Below are positions 16,155-24,721 of a stretch of DNA of 64,000 nucleotides, one piece after another (the stretch's first letter is position 1; each line of letters starts with the position of its first letter). The DNA is taken from contig JAQBOV010000075.1 of NCBI GenBank assembly GCA_028287895.1, positions 53,670-117,669 on the forward strand, given 5' to 3'. Position numbers and translations under genes: made by a program. Below the pieces are notes generated by a model. It had not been told where the DNA came from, made no database searches, and saw only the letters and a program-made list of their open reading frames with translations. The DNA is from Mucilaginibacter sp. Its GTDB lineage: Bacteria; Bacteroidota; Bacteroidia; Sphingobacteriales; Sphingobacteriaceae.

Positions 16155-16262
16155 TTAAATGGAGATTGTGATCCGGCTGATGGCGGTTTAACGCTTGAAA
16201 TCATTTGAGGTCATCAGAATGCAACTAATCGGTAATGGCTCATCTCCAATTAACTAAATTAT

Positions 16263-16270
16263 TAACTTTG
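16263..16270 (+). promoter_or_regulatory. panD -7 element TAACTTTG; ATG 4 nt downstream
   Basis: Exact TAnnTTTG. The panD ATG starts at 16275, so the transcript should start at or next to the AUG. Same layout (TTTG, four bases, start codon) as csaA. Confidence 0.6.
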
Positions 16271-16274
16271 CACC

Positions 16275-16625
16275 ATGATTATTGAGGTATTAAAATCCAA
16301 GTTGCACCGTGCCAGGGTGACGCAAGCCGAGTTAAATTATGTCGGCAGTATCACCATAGATGAGGATTTAATGGATGCTGCTAATATTATAGCCAACGAA
16401 AGGGTACAAATCGTAAATAATAATAACGGAGCCCGGTTTGAAACGTATGTAATAAAAGGCGAGCGGGGCACAGGGACTATTTGCCTGAACGGCGCTACAG
16501 CCAGGCTTGCCCAGGTAGGCGATATTGTGATCATCATGTCATACGCTTACATGGAAATGGACGAGGCGCGCAATTATAAGCCAATATTGGTATTTCCGGA
16601 TGTGGATAATAAATTAATTAAGTAG
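16275..16625 (+). CDS. panD: Aspartate 1-decarboxylase (pyruvoyl enzyme) proenzyme
   Basis: 116 residues, full length. The self-cleavage site Gly24-Ser25 lies in YVGSITID; Ser25 becomes the pyruvoyl group. [26 protein letters not shown] and [12 protein letters not shown] are typical. It makes beta-alanine for PanC. Together with panC it covers the last steps of pantothenate synthesis; panB is not in the window. Confidence 0.95.
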   Translation: MIIEVLKSKLHRARVTQAELNYVGSITIDEDLMDAANIIANERVQIVNNNNGARFETYVIKGERGTGTICLNGATARLAQVGDIVIIMSYAYMEMDEARNYKPILVFPDVDNKLIK

Positions 16626-16659
16626 AGCGGAATACTTCAGCAATTTCCATCAGCTTGAT

Positions 16660-17199
16660 TTATTGATTAATGTTTTTGGGGGCCGGGTAAGCGGCAACAC
16701 TTAAGACCACATGTAAACTGGCATCGCTGATAAAACTTTTGCGCACCTTATAGGCCATTCGTACCCTTATGCCGGCTTCGCGTACCAATTCATCCAGCAT
16801 GTGCGAATTATCAATATCAAGCACTACATTATTCCCTGCATTAGCACCGATATCATTGCGCTGGGCAACCAGTATTTCATCCTTGCCGTCTTCTTTTGAA
16901 AGATAGATCTTTACTGATGACAGGTTCCCGATATTATAATCGGAGGGCTCTGTTGACATCAGTTTAGCTGAAACGATACGTACAAGGGTTATTCTGTCCC
17001 CATTATCGCCGGATTTGGTAAAGTTTTGATCAAAACTATTGGCCATGCTTATGGCTGAGTAATCGTTTCCGGCATGCGATGAGGCAGGTATAACCAGGGT
17101 AGTGGTATACGGAAAAGAAGATTTGACGATAGACTGGAACATTGCGCAGCTGCTGGCCAGGCACAGAATAACCAATGGTATTAAATATCTTTTCATCAT
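16660..17199 (-). CDS. Hypothetical lipoprotein
   Basis: About 179 residues from the ATG pair at 17199/17196; an upstream ATG (17226) would put an acidic stretch before the signal and is less likely. MKRYLIPLVILCLASSC is a lipoprotein signal with Cys around residue 17-18. The mature protein is beta-rich with many Asn/Asp and ends in a strand-turn pattern (SFISDASLHVVLSVAAYP). I do not recognise the family. It stands alone between convergent panD and the divergent carB leader. Confidence 0.65.
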   Translation of the reverse strand: MMKRYLIPLVILCLASSCAMFQSIVKSSFPYTTTLVIPASSHAGNDYSAISMANSFDQNFTKSGDNGDRITLVRIVSAKLMSTEPSDYNIGNLSSVKIYLSKEDGKDEILVAQRNDIGANAGNNVVLDIDNSHMLDELVREAGIRVRMAYKVRKSFISDASLHVVLSVAAYPAPKNINQ

Positions 17200-17338
17200 T
17201 TCGCTTATAAACCGGTTTTCTTCCATCGTAAATATAAAAATTCTGAGTTAACAAAATGAAAGAAGAGTGATTTTTAAAGCAATAAATCGGCATTGATTAA
17301 AAATTGAAAAATCATGGTCGCAGGTAATTCTATTTTTC

Positions 17339-17382
17339 TATCTTTGCATCCCGACACTGAAGTCGGGATTTTCGCTTTCAGT
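17339..17382 (+). promoter_or_regulatory. carB promoter and structured 5' leader (possible attenuator or pseudoknot)
   Basis: TATCTTTG at 17339-17346 is a -7 match. Right at the expected start, ATCCCGAC (17348-17355) pairs with GTCGGGAT (17362-17369), followed by TTTT. The six-base loop ACTGAA is complementary to TTCAGT at 17377-17382, so an H-type pseudoknot with an 8-pair and a 6-pair stem can form. Alternatively CACTGAAG and CTTTCAGTG make a competing hairpin. This could regulate carB transcription; no known riboswitch class recognised. Confidence 0.5.
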
Positions 17383-17391
17383 GCATAGTAA

Positions 17392-17468
17392 AGTCCTGGT
17401 CGATAGTCCGTAGTCCGCAATAATTTCGGGCCCGGCTTAAGACTCAGGGCTCAAGACTTAAGACTCAA
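17392..17468. repeat. Degenerate short-period repeat, AGTCC/AGACTCA family, in front of carB
   Basis: Near-repeats of 7-9 bases: GATAGTCCGTAGTCCGC, then TTAAGACTCAGGGCTCAAGACTTAAGACTCA. It fills the space between the leader hairpin and the carB ATG. A similar passage occupies the insert of the TPP riboswitch at 38569-38646. Confidence 0.5.
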
Positions 17469-17474
17469 AAAACT

Positions 17475-20291
17475 ATGCCCAAAGATACCTCCATCAAATC
17501 CGTTTTAATTATTGGTTCAGGCCCCATTATTATTGGTCAGGCTTGTGAATTTGACTATTCCGGCTCGCAGGCAGCCCTTTCTTTAAAAGAAGAAGGTATT
17601 GCTGTAGCCATTATCAATAGCAACCCCGCTACGATCATGACCGATAAGGTAATAGCCGACCATGTTTATTTATTGCCTTTAAACTGTGAAAGTATTGAAC
17701 AGATACTGAAAGAGCAGCAAATAGATGCCGTATTACCCACCATGGGCGGCCAAACTGCCCTGAACCTGTGCAAGGAAGCAGAGGAACGCGGGATATGGGA
17801 AAAATATAACGTGCGTGTGGTTGGTGTTGATATAGCCGCTATCGAAAAAACTGAAAACCGGGAAGCTTTCCGCCAGTTGATGGTTGATATCGGTGTGGGC
17901 GTTGCTAATTCAAAAATTGCCAATTCATTTTTAGAGGGGAAGGAAGCCGCGCAGGAGATCGGTTTCCCGCTGGTGATCAGGCCGAGCTACACGCTCGGGG
18001 GAACCGGTGGTGGTTTTGTACATAAAAAAGAAGAATTTGATGCGGCCCTTAGCCGTGGTTTACAGGCATCGCCCACCCACGAGGTATTGGTGGAGCAGGC
18101 GGTGATAGGCTGGAAAGAATTTGAGCTTGAATTGCTGCGCGACAGCAGGGATAACGTCATCATTATCTGCTCTATTGAGAACTTTGACCCAATGGGTATC
18201 CATACCGGCGATTCGATCACCGTGGCGCCGGCCATGACATTGAGCGACCGCTGCTACCAGGAAATGCGCAACCAGGCTATCAAAATGATGCGGGCCATCG
18301 GCAATTTTGCCGGAGGCTGTAATGTGCAGTTCTCGGTAAACCCTGCCGACGAAGAGATCATCGCCATCGAAATTAACCCGCGTGTTTCGCGCTCATCAGC
18401 CCTGGCATCTAAGGCAACAGGCTATCCGATTGCTAAAATAGCTGCCAAGCTGGCTATTGGTTATAATCTAGACGAAATTGAAAACCAGATCACTAAAACT
18501 ACATCGGCCTATTTTGAACCAACGCTGGATTATGTGATCGTAAAAATACCGCGCTGGAACTTCGATAAGTTTAAGGGCGCCAATAAATACCTTGGCTTGC
18601 AGATGAAGTCTGTCGGTGAAGTAATGGCTATCGGCCGCAGCTTTATTGAGGCCTTGCAAAAGGCCTGTCAGAGTTTGGAGATAGGACGCGCAGGTCTAGG
18701 TGCTGATGGCCGCCAAAGCCGCAACCTGGAAGAAATAATGCACAGCCTTGAAAATCCAAGCTGGGACAGGTTGTTCCATATTTACGACGCTTTAAGCCTG
18801 GGGGTACCCATAGAATCTGTAAGAAAAGCGACAAAAATTGATCGCTGGTTTTTGAACCAGATACAGGAAATTGTTAACCTGGAAATTGAGTTGCGCCGCT
18901 ATTCCTTAACTAACGTCCCCGCGGAGTTTTTCTTTACACTGAAACAAAAAGGCTTCTCCGATGCACAGATAGCCCATGTATTGGGTAATGTAAGCGAAGA
19001 AGATGTTTATCAGCGCCGTCAGCGCCTGGGCATTCGCAGGGTATACAAAATGGTGGACACCTGTGCAGCAGAATTCCAGGCTAAAACGCCATACTATTAT
19101 TCAACCTATGAGGGGGAGAACGAATCGGCGGTATCTGACAAGAAGAAAATAATTGTTTTAGGATCAGGGCCAAACCGTATAGGGCAGGGTATTGAGTTCG
19201 ACTACAGCTGTGTGCACGGTTTGCTGGCGGCTAAAGAGTCGGGCTATGAGGCCATCATGATCAATTGTAATCCGGAAACGGTATCCACTGATTTTAATAT
19301 GGCTGATAAGTTGTATTTCGAGCCTGTTTTCTGGGAACATGTGCGCGAGATCATCGAGCTGGAAAAACCCGAGGGTGTGATTGTTCAGTTAGGTGGCCAA
19401 ACGGCTTTAAAAATGGCCGAGAAACTAAATGAACATGGTATCAAGATCATCGGTACCTCTTTTGACAATATGGATATTGCCGAAGACCGCGGCCGCTTTT
19501 CAGATCTGCTGAAAGAACTTGATATTCCATATCCAAGCTACGGCGTAGCTGAAAATGCGGAAGAAGCGATTGAAGTGGCGCATAGGGTAGGTTATCCGGT
19601 ATTGGTGCGTCCAAGTTATGTATTGGGCGGGCAGGGAATGAGCATCGTCATTAATGATGAGGACCTGGAAAAAGCGGTGGTTAGCCTGCTGCGTAATTTA
19701 CCTGGTAACCGTGTGTTGATCGACCATTTCCTTGATCGGGCCGAAGAAGCGGAATCAGATTCGATCAGTGATGGAGATGAGGTGCATATTATCGGTTTGA
19801 TGGAACATATAGAGCCTGCCGGTATACATTCAGGCGATTCAAGCGCTGTATTGCCGCCTTTCAACTTGTCGGCCCATGTGATCAAACAGATGGAAGACCA
19901 CACAATAAAGATTGCTAAAGCATTAAACGTTCGCGGCTTGCTCAACATACAGTTTGCTATAAAAGATGAAAAGGTGTATGTGATCGAAGCGAATCCACGC
20001 GCCTCACGTACGGTTCCGTTTATTGCCAAAGCTTATGACGTGCCCTATATTAATATTGCAGCTAAAATCATGCTGGGTGCTAATAAGCTGAAAGATTTTA
20101 CCATAGAGCGAAAACTTAAGGGCTATGCTATTAAAGAGCCTGTGTTTTCTTTCGATAAATTCCCTGAGGTCAACAAGGAGCTTGGCCCAGAAATGAAATC
20201 AACCGGTGAGGCAATCCGCTTTATACCGAATCTGGAAGATCCTTATTTCAGGCACCTGTATAAGGAAAAATCAATGTACTTGAGTAAGTAA
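17475..20291 (+). CDS. carB: Carbamoyl-phosphate synthase large subunit lacking the MGS allosteric domain
   Basis: 938 residues. Both ATP-grasp halves are intact: carboxyphosphate half (SVLIIGSGPIIIGQACEFDYSG, residues 9-30; RPSYTLGGTGGGF), oligomerisation region, and carbamoyl-phosphate half (VLGSGPNRIGQGIEFDYS, about 557-574; RPSYVLGGQGMSIV). The protein ends at FIPNLEDPYFRHLYKEKSMYLSK, just where the roughly 130-residue MGS domain starts in the 1073-residue E. coli enzyme; that domain binds UMP, IMP and ornithine. The stop is clean and no MGS remnant follows, since the next frame encodes another protein. Shortened CarB is, to my memory, usual in related genera. carA is not here. Product feeds pyrimidines and arginine. 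Confidence 0.95.
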   Translation: MPKDTSIKSVLIIGSGPIIIGQACEFDYSGSQAALSLKEEGIAVAIINSNPATIMTDKVIADHVYLLPLNCESIEQILKEQQIDAVLPTMGGQTALNLCKEAEERGIWEKYNVRVVGVDIAAIEKTENREAFRQLMVDIGVGVANSKIANSFLEGKEAAQEIGFPLVIRPSYTLGGTGGGFVHKKEEFDAALSRGLQASPTHEVLVEQAVIGWKEFELELLRDSRDNVIIICSIENFDPMGIHTGDSITVAPAMTLSDRCYQEMRNQAIKMMRAIGNFAGGCNVQFSVNPADEEIIAIEINPRVSRSSALASKATGYPIAKIAAKLAIGYNLDEIENQITKTTSAYFEPTLDYVIVKIPRWNFDKFKGANKYLGLQMKSVGEVMAIGRSFIEALQKACQSLEIGRAGLGADGRQSRNLEEIMHSLENPSWDRLFHIYDALSLGVPIESVRKATKIDRWFLNQIQEIVNLEIELRRYSLTNVPAEFFFTLKQKGFSDAQIAHVLGNVSEEDVYQRRQRLGIRRVYKMVDTCAAEFQAKTPYYYSTYEGENESAVSDKKKIIVLGSGPNRIGQGIEFDYSCVHGLLAAKESGYEAIMINCNPETVSTDFNMADKLYFEPVFWEHVREIIELEKPEGVIVQLGGQTALKMAEKLNEHGIKIIGTSFDNMDIAEDRGRFSDLLKELDIPYPSYGVAENAEEAIEVAHRVGYPVLVRPSYVLGGQGMSIVINDEDLEKAVVSLLRNLPGNRVLIDHFLDRAEEAESDSISDGDEVHIIGLMEHIEPAGIHSGDSSAVLPPFNLSAHVIKQMEDHTIKIAKALNVRGLLNIQFAIKDEKVYVIEANPRASRTVPFIAKAYDVPYINIAAKIMLGANKLKDFTIERKLKGYAIKEPVFSFDKFPEVNKELGPEMKSTGEAIRFIPNLEDPYFRHLYKEKSMYLSK

Positions 20292-20336
20292 GTTTAAAGA
20301 TTGGCATAAAAAGTGTTTTAGTTCAGACACTAAAAT

Positions 20337-21011
20337 ATGAATCAGGAAATTTATAAGCTTAACAATGTTGATTCCCAGGACGTCGGTGACCTGCTGGTGA
20401 AGATCCAGCGGTCATTTAATATCAAACTCGATAATGAAGGATTAAAAGATGTCCATACGCTGGGCCATCTTTGTGAGGTCATCATCCATAAGATTAACCT
20501 CGGGCACCAGGATCGCTGTACCGCACAACACGCTTTTTATAGCCTTCGCAATAGCATAGCGACGGTTACCGGCATAGACAAATGTTCTGTAACGCCGCAA
20601 ACGCGGCTGTCTCAAATATTTCCAAAAGAAAACCGCCTGCAGATAATAGCAGAGATTGAAAATCAATTGGGCTTTAAAACAAACCTGCTCCAAGCAAAAC
20701 AATGGGTAGTATCCTTATTTGTTTTGACCCTGATCAGTTCTTTTATAACGAGCTTTTACAACTGGCCGGTAGGAATAGCGGGATTACTAAGTTCGGGCAT
20801 TAGCCTGAAGCTTGCGGGTAAATTTGGGAAAGAAATGCACCTGAAAACGGTAGGCGACCTCGCTAATAAAATTTCTAGAGAACATTATTTAAGATCCAGG
20901 CGTAATCCCTGTACAGTAAGCAAAACCGAAATCGAACAAAAGGTAAGGGAACTTCTTACCGATGATCTCGATTTGGAACCCATTGTGTTGACCAGAAAGC
21001 CGCCGTTTTAA
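20337..21011 (+). CDS. Membrane protein with acyl-carrier-protein-like segments, function unknown
   Basis: 224 residues. Residues 11-50 align by eye with the second half of an acyl carrier protein: VDSQDVGDLLVKIQ resembles the DSLD helix (Ser13 in the place of the carrier serine), then a loop and a TLGHLCEVI helix like TVGDLVDYI. A second similar unit (ENRLQIIAEIENQLGF ... LKTVGDLANKI) is split by a hydrophobic hairpin (about residues 120-155), and SKTEIEQKVRELL near the C-terminus looks like an ACP first helix. Possible roles are a membrane-bound carrier or a protein that binds carrier-protein partners; the similarity is weak and is inference. It follows carB by 45 nt. Confidence 0.6.
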   Translation: MNQEIYKLNNVDSQDVGDLLVKIQRSFNIKLDNEGLKDVHTLGHLCEVIIHKINLGHQDRCTAQHAFYSLRNSIATVTGIDKCSVTPQTRLSQIFPKENRLQIIAEIENQLGFKTNLLQAKQWVVSLFVLTLISSFITSFYNWPVGIAGLLSSGISLKLAGKFGKEMHLKTVGDLANKISREHYLRSRRNPCTVSKTEIEQKVRELLTDDLDLEPIVLTRKPPF

Positions 21012-21025
21012 GACCCTTTACTTCA

Positions 21026-21490
21026 TTACTTATCCACCATCAGCCCCGTTGCTTCAAAGCTTAACCGGCGTTTGGGGTTGGCTTTTACGCTGTGCTGTTT
21101 TTTACCGGTAACCGTGTCACCGGCAAAGTGTTGCTGGTCATCGGCAATAAATTGCTTTTGGGCCGCACCCGCTACGATAACTGTGCGGCCTTTTAGCCCA
21201 GCAGGCAGGTTAATATCATAATTTTTAAAATGGGCGGCAATCACTTTTCCGTTCCCTGCATCGAGATCAAACCAGCCGCCTTTTTGTTGGGTTACTTTGA
21301 TCACCCTACCCCTGATTGTAGTGCTTATCCGTGTTTTTTGATCCATAAATGCTTCCAGCCTGGCGGCGCTTACCATGGCTGTAGTATCGGGTTTGATGCC
21401 AAAGATTGCACCATGGGGTAGCACCATATTTTTCTGTGCAAATGCTGAAAATGAAAACAGCACGGCAACTAATGTAAAGGATATCTTCAT
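21026..21490 (-). CDS. DUF4920 family exported protein
   Basis: 154 residues with a signal peptide (MKISFTLVAVLFSFSAFAQ). The body contains the DUF4920 pattern: HGAIFGIKPDTTAMVSAARLEAFM, then TIRGRVIKVTQQKGGWFDLD, where the family often has Cys-Trp and here reads GGW, and a loop HFKNYDINLPAGLKGRTVIVAG. An OB-like small beta-barrel is likely. Probably periplasmic; the role is unknown. It converges on the ACP-like gene with 14 nt between stops. Confidence 0.8.
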   Translation of the reverse strand: MKISFTLVAVLFSFSAFAQKNMVLPHGAIFGIKPDTTAMVSAARLEAFMDQKTRISTTIRGRVIKVTQQKGGWFDLDAGNGKVIAAHFKNYDINLPAGLKGRTVIVAGAAQKQFIADDQQHFAGDTVTGKKQHSVKANPKRRLSFEATGLMVDK

Positions 21491-21789
21491 CGTATATGGG
21501 TTAATAACAATAAACCTTTCTCAAAGTTTTAAGCCAGGCGATAGCAAAGCGTTTAACGTCTGCAATATATGTGGAACGGTTTAAGCCTCTGCCCGATGCT
21601 ACTTTGTTAATATTTGTTAAATCAGTTTATTAAGTAACAATTTTGATTTACTATTGAATCCGATTAAGCTTTGGGTTGATTTAAGCTAAGTTTACAACAA
21701 ATAATTAAATATAAAACAACAGGAGCCGTTGCTTAAAAAAAGAAAAGATCGCTCCTGATAACCCCATTACCCTTTAAAAACTCATTTAA
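21491..21789. other. Intergenic region between divergent DUF4920 and NHL-lipoprotein genes
   Basis: 299 bases, AT-rich, with no convincing reading frame. It must hold the promoters of both flanking genes, but I find no exact TAnnTTTG with good spacing on either strand; TTAAGCTTTG at about 21664 is the nearest look-alike for the plus strand. Confidence 0.4.
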
Positions 21790-23184
21790 ATGAAAAGACC
21801 CCTACTCATTGCCCTTTTATTTATATCGTTTTCTGTTATTATCTCAGCAACCGGCTGCAAAAAGACCGCAGTGGCCACCGATCCGCCATCGCTTGCCACA
21901 GCGGACGTAATATTGGATGTAACTTCAACATCCGCACAAAGCGGAGGCATTGTTTCCTCGATCGGGTCGTCTGCAGTAACGGCAAACGGAGTTTGTTACA
22001 GCAGTACCGATCATACGCCTACTATTGCCGATTCAAAAACAGCAGACCCTGTTATTTATACCAGCTATACCTATGTAAGTAACATAAGCGGCTTAACACC
22101 AAATACGACTTATTATGTAAGGGCATATGCGACCAATGCCTATGGTACGGGGTACGGAAGTGTAGTGAAGTTTACCACAAGCACTAATTTATTAGCTGTT
22201 ACAGGTGCAGTAACCACCCTTGCAGGTAATGCAACCGGTGGTTATGCTGACGGAACGGGTACGGGTGCCCAGTTCAACAGTCCCACCGGAATTGCTGTTG
22301 ATGCCCAGGGGAACGTATATGTGTCTGATTCATTTAATAACCGTATCAGGAAGGTCGCCGCAGATGGCACGGTTACCACATTGGCAGGTAACGGCGTAGC
22401 GGGATATGCCGACGGACCCGGAGCAAATGCGCAATTTTATGGACCGCAGGGTTTAGCGGTAGATGCGCAGGGCAACGTTTTTGTCGCCGATTTTGGAAAT
22501 AATGTGATACGCAAAATCAATATTGCAGGCGTCGTTAGTACGGTTGCAGGCAACGCTACTGCCGGCTATGTTGACGGGGCAGCAACCACGGTTGCCGAAT
22601 TTAACAGCCCTGCCGCCGTTGCCCTTGATCAGCAGGGTAATTTATATGTAGCAGATTTTAATAATAACATGATACGTAAAGTTACATCCGCAGGTGTGGT
22701 CAGCACAATTGCCGGGACTAAAACTGCCGGCTATATAAATGGTACGGTTAATACCACTACCGGAACCTATGCATCATTTTATAACCCTGATGGGGTGGTT
22801 GTTGATGCGTCGGGGAACATTTATGTAGCTGACCTTGGCAATAGTGCGATCAGAAAGATCACCCCTGCCAGCGTGGTAACTACTTTGGCCGGTGGCCCCG
22901 GGCAATCATCACTGGTGGGATATCCCGGCGGATTGGCTTTGGATGCGCAGGGTAATTTTTATATAACCGATAAATCAGGTCGCGTAATTGAGTTAACTGC
23001 CACGCAGGTGCTTTATAATTTGGCAGGCACTTCAAATGTTGCCGGTTTTGCTGATGGTTCTGGTACTGCTGCCAAGTTTAACGGTCCGCAAGGTATCGGT
23101 GTTGATGCTTCCGGAAATACTTATATAGCAGATTTCAACAATAACAGGATACGGAAAATGGTGGTGACCCAAACCCAGAATTAA
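21790..23184 (+). CDS. NHL-repeat beta-propeller lipoprotein
   Basis: 464 residues. Lipoprotein signal ending in ISATGC (Cys23). Residues 35-130 form a fibronectin-III-like or DUF-type beta sandwich (GVCYSSTDHTPTIAD, SGLTPNTTYYVRAYATNAYGTGYG). From about 138 onward there are six NHL-type blades with the unit TLAGNxxxGYADGxGxxAQFxxPxGIAVDAQGNVYVADxxNNxIRKV. NHL propellers bind proteins, ligands or sugars; here on the outer-membrane or periplasmic surface. It stands alone with no polysaccharide-use genes around it, so the ligand cannot be guessed. Confidence 0.88.
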   Translation: MKRPLLIALLFISFSVIISATGCKKTAVATDPPSLATADVILDVTSTSAQSGGIVSSIGSSAVTANGVCYSSTDHTPTIADSKTADPVIYTSYTYVSNISGLTPNTTYYVRAYATNAYGTGYGSVVKFTTSTNLLAVTGAVTTLAGNATGGYADGTGTGAQFNSPTGIAVDAQGNVYVSDSFNNRIRKVAADGTVTTLAGNGVAGYADGPGANAQFYGPQGLAVDAQGNVFVADFGNNVIRKINIAGVVSTVAGNATAGYVDGAATTVAEFNSPAAVALDQQGNLYVADFNNNMIRKVTSAGVVSTIAGTKTAGYINGTVNTTTGTYASFYNPDGVVVDASGNIYVADLGNSAIRKITPASVVTTLAGGPGQSSLVGYPGGLALDAQGNFYITDKSGRVIELTATQVLYNLAGTSNVAGFADGSGTAAKFNGPQGIGVDASGNTYIADFNNNRIRKMVVTQTQN

Positions 23185-23208
23185 TACAACAGGTACATTG
23201 CCGACGGT

Positions 23209-23250
23209 AAATTTGCCTGGCCATACTAAAAAAATGCGCCGGGCAAAATT
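23209..23250. terminator. Weak bidirectional hairpin between NHL and radA genes
   Basis: AAATTTGCCTGG (23209-23220) pairs imperfectly with CCGGGCAAAATT (23239-23250); A-rich loop, no long T-run. It lies between convergent stop codons. Confidence 0.35.
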
Positions 23251-23254
23251 GTTA

Positions 23255-24715
23255 TTAACCAAATAACAAGCCGAAAACCTCTTCTATACTGCCAACCGTT
23301 TTTACTTCGATATTACAGCGCGACAGGTCCATTCGCTTTTTATCCTGCCCGCCTGATGCCAGGTTATACTTGGATATAAATATTTGCTCGAATCCCAATT
23401 TGTGGGCTTCGGCAATACGTTGCTCGATACGGTTGACAGCTCTTATCTCGCCAGATAAACCGATTTCACCGGCAAAGCATGTTTTAAACGGGATAGGGAT
23501 ATCCTCATGCGAAGAAATGATCGCAGCGGCAAGGCCGAGGTCTATTGCAGGATCCTCGACCCTGATACCCCCGGTAATATTCAGAAAAACATCTTTTGCG
23601 CCCAGCTTAAACCCGCAACGTTTCTCGAGCACTGCCAGCAGCATGTTCATTCTGCGGGTATCGAAGCCGGTCGCGGTACGTTGAGGCGTTCCGTATGCCG
23701 AAGCGCTTACCAGTGCCTGGGTCTCGATCAGCATGGGACGCATGCCTTCCAGTGTTGCTGAAATAGTGATGCCGCTTAAGGGTTCGTCACGCTGCGAAAG
23801 TAAGATTTCAGATGGGTTGGATACTTCGCGCAGCCCCTGGCCGAGCATTTCGTAGATACCCAATTCGGAGGCCGAGCCAAAACGATTTTTAACCGCCCTT
23901 AATATGCGGTAAACATGATGCCTGTCGCCCTCGAACTGCAAAACGGTATCCACCATATGCTCCAGTATTTTTGGGCCGGCTATCATGCCATCTTTTGTGA
24001 TATGACCGATCAGGAATACCGGTGTTGAGGATTCTTTGGCAAAGCGCAGCAGCTCGGCCGTACATTCCCTTACCTGGGAAACACTGCCCGGCGTTGATTC
24101 GATATGGGCCGAATAAAGCGTTTGTATCGAATCGATCACCACCAGATCTGGCTCCAGCTGCTCTATCTGCTTAAATATGTTCTGGGTAGATGTTTCCGTT
24201 AAAATAAAACAACCCTTTCCGATTTCCGATTTCGACTGTTCAGTTTCGGATTTAGGTATTCCCGCTTGCGGCCTGCCGCTTGCGGCTTCGCTCAGCCTTT
24301 CCGCCCTCATCTTGATCTGCCGTTCACTTTCCTCGCCCGATACATACAAAACTTTAAGGTTGGGCATATTAAGCGCCAGCTGCAGCATTAAGGTCGATTT
24401 ACCGATGCCAGGTTCTCCGCCTATCAAAACCAATGATCCTGCTACGATACCTCCGCCCAGAACACGGTTGAACTCTTGGTCGGGTGTGAGCAATCGCTGG
24501 TCCTGATCAAAAGTTATTTCGGAAACCTCGACAGGCTTGTTTGCGCGCTGGGTGCTGGTGGAGTTTGTTTTCCAGTTTGGAACAGCCACATTAACCTTTT
24601 CGATAACTTCTTCCACAAGGGTGTTCCATTGCCCGCATGAAGGGCATTTGCCAAGCCATTTGGGTGATTCAAACCCGCAGCTCTGACAGAAATATGCAAT
24701 TTTAGATTTAGCCAT
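23255..24715 (-). CDS. radA: DNA repair protein RadA, with a repeat-derived insertion
   Basis: 486 residues against about 455 usual. N-terminal zinc finger (YFCQSCGFESPKWLGKCPSCGQWN, four Cys), Walker A GGEPGIGKSTL, Walker B-like DLVVIDSIQTL, the RadA KNRFG motif, and the Lon-like C-terminal domain (GAKDVFLNITGGI). RadA drives branch migration during recombination repair. Between MRAERL and CFILTETSTQNIF there are 27 extra residues (SEAASGRPQAG ... SEIGKG) where relatives have about a handful; the DNA there, 24212-24292, matches the intergenic AATCCGAA-type repeat. Frame is kept and both flanks are well conserved, so the protein is probably functional with a surface loop. Confidence 0.94.
   Translation of the reverse strand: MAKSKIAYFCQSCGFESPKWLGKCPSCGQWNTLVEEVIEKVNVAVPNWKTNSTSTQRANKPVEVSEITFDQDQRLLTPDQEFNRVLGGGIVAGSLVLIGGEPGIGKSTLMLQLALNMPNLKVLYVSGEESERQIKMRAERLSEAASGRPQAGIPKSETEQSKSEIGKGCFILTETSTQNIFKQIEQLEPDLVVIDSIQTLYSAHIESTPGSVSQVRECTAELLRFAKESSTPVFLIGHITKDGMIAGPKILEHMVDTVLQFEGDRHHVYRILRAVKNRFGSASELGIYEMLGQGLREVSNPSEILLSQRDEPLSGITISATLEGMRPMLIETQALVSASAYGTPQRTATGFDTRRMNMLLAVLEKRCGFKLGAKDVFLNITGGIRVEDPAIDLGLAAAIISSHEDIPIPFKTCFAGEIGLSGEIRAVNRIEQRIAEAHKLGFEQIFISKYNLASGGQDKKRMDLSRCNIEVKTVGSIEEVFGLLFG
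24212..24292 (-). repeat. Short-period repeat inside radA (in-frame 81-base insertion)
   Basis: On the minus strand the insertion has two parts: CCGCAAGCGG twice with a short spacer, then AAATCCGAAACTGAACAG and TCGAAATCGGAAATCGGAAA, the same unit as the intergenic AATCCGAA family. Length 81 is a multiple of three, so radA stays open. Confidence 0.65.
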
Positions 24716-24721
24716 TTTTTG

